Shown here piece after piece: positions 32,210 to 32,289 of a stretch of DNA of 32,289 nucleotides (position 1 is the stretch's first letter; every line of letters starts with the position of its first letter). The stretch covers positions 1 to 32,289 of the forward strand of contig CAZNNH010000060.1 of the NCBI GenBank assembly GCA_964574335.1, in the 5' to 3' direction. The notes under the pieces are model-generated. The model saw only the letters and a program-made list of their open reading frames with translations. It did not search any database and was not told the origin of the DNA. The position numbers and the translations under genes were made by a program. This DNA comes from CAZNNH01 sp964574335. GTDB taxonomy: Bacteria > Acidobacteriota > Vicinamibacteria > Fen-336.

Positions 32210-32289
32210 TCAATCGCATCGGAGCGCCTCGGCGGGCTCGATGCCTGCCGCGCGCCGAGCGGCGATGTAGGTGGCCGATGCCGTTACTC
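32210..32289 (-). CDS. MacB/FtsX-type permease, C-terminal end, continues beyond window
   Basis: The minus strand reads TASATYIAARRAAGIEPAEALRCD and a stop at 32210-32212, the typical end of an ADOP-type ABC permease. The gene enters from beyond the right edge, so its completeness cannot be judged. These 80 bases repeat the fragment at 20321-20400 with two synonymous differences, forming the right copy of the flanking direct repeat. Confidence 0.75.
   Translation of the reverse strand, partial: VTASATYIAARRAAGIEPAEALRCD
32210..32289 (-). repeat. 80-bp permease-tail repeat, right copy
   Basis: It is identical to 20321-20400 at 78 of 80 bases and may extend past the window edge. The two copies bracket 11.8 kb. 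Confidence 0.95.

Noticed and set aside
1..32289. CRISPR arrays, tRNA or rRNA genes
   Set aside because: No regularly spaced repeats, cloverleaf signatures or rRNA-like stretches were recognised on either strand.

Overview
The window is about 32 kb of high-GC bacterial DNA. It carries three 10-N scaffold gaps (19254-19263, 26765-26774, 27186-27195), so it is probably a draft or metagenomic scaffold. An outer-membrane beta-barrel, a LolA-like periplasmic protein and several signal peptides indicate a diderm. DUF6178- and DUF362-type genes, an M14 peptidase with a long C-terminal part, and the tail of a MacB/FtsX-type (ADOP-like) permease would fit Acidobacteriota, Myxococcota or a related soil lineage. 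The sequence does not settle the taxon. No rRNA, tRNA or CRISPR array was seen.

Region 1 (1-9628, plus strand) is ordinary and densely coded. It has the 3' part of a type B carboxylesterase, a DUF6178-like protein and a DUF362 protein. A compact five-gene export operon follows (4432-9628): a LolA-like periplasmic protein, two FtsX-type permeases, a LolD-like ATPase and an outer-membrane barrel. Its genes overlap or nearly touch, and a TTGACG-17-TAGGGT promoter lies upstream. The likely role is moving a lipid or lipoprotein-like substrate towards the outer membrane.

Region 2 (9629-20200) is a patchwork of accessory genes and remnants. It contains two copies of an IS91-type transposase tail (one fused in frame to a broken aldo/keto reductase), a lipoprotein, a serine beta-lactamase-like hydrolase, a broken signalling-protein fragment, a PIN-type toxin/antitoxin pair, and a HEAT-repeat protein. 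A MarR regulator and a methyltransferase gene share a TTTAGCG-centred palindrome upstream. A large secreted M14 carboxypeptidase, cut by a gap, closes the region.

Region 3 (20320-32289) is the most unusual. Two near-identical 80-bp copies of the 3' end of a FtsX-type permease gene (20321-20400 and 32210-32289, same orientation) bracket about 12 kb. Between them lie a phosphodiester-glycosidase-like protein; a minus-strand operon with a ~960-residue protein ending in a ROK/ASKHA sugar-kinase-like domain and a 1515-residue protein with an N-terminal GAF-like and a C-terminal RelA/SpoT-like segment; and a divergent Nudix-phosphofructokinase pair. The Nudix box and the PFK fructose-6-phosphate motif both deviate from consensus. 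My working inference is an undescribed nucleotide/sugar-phosphate signalling, or possibly defence-like, module. The domain calls at the two ends of the giant protein and the operon link across the gaps are tentative.
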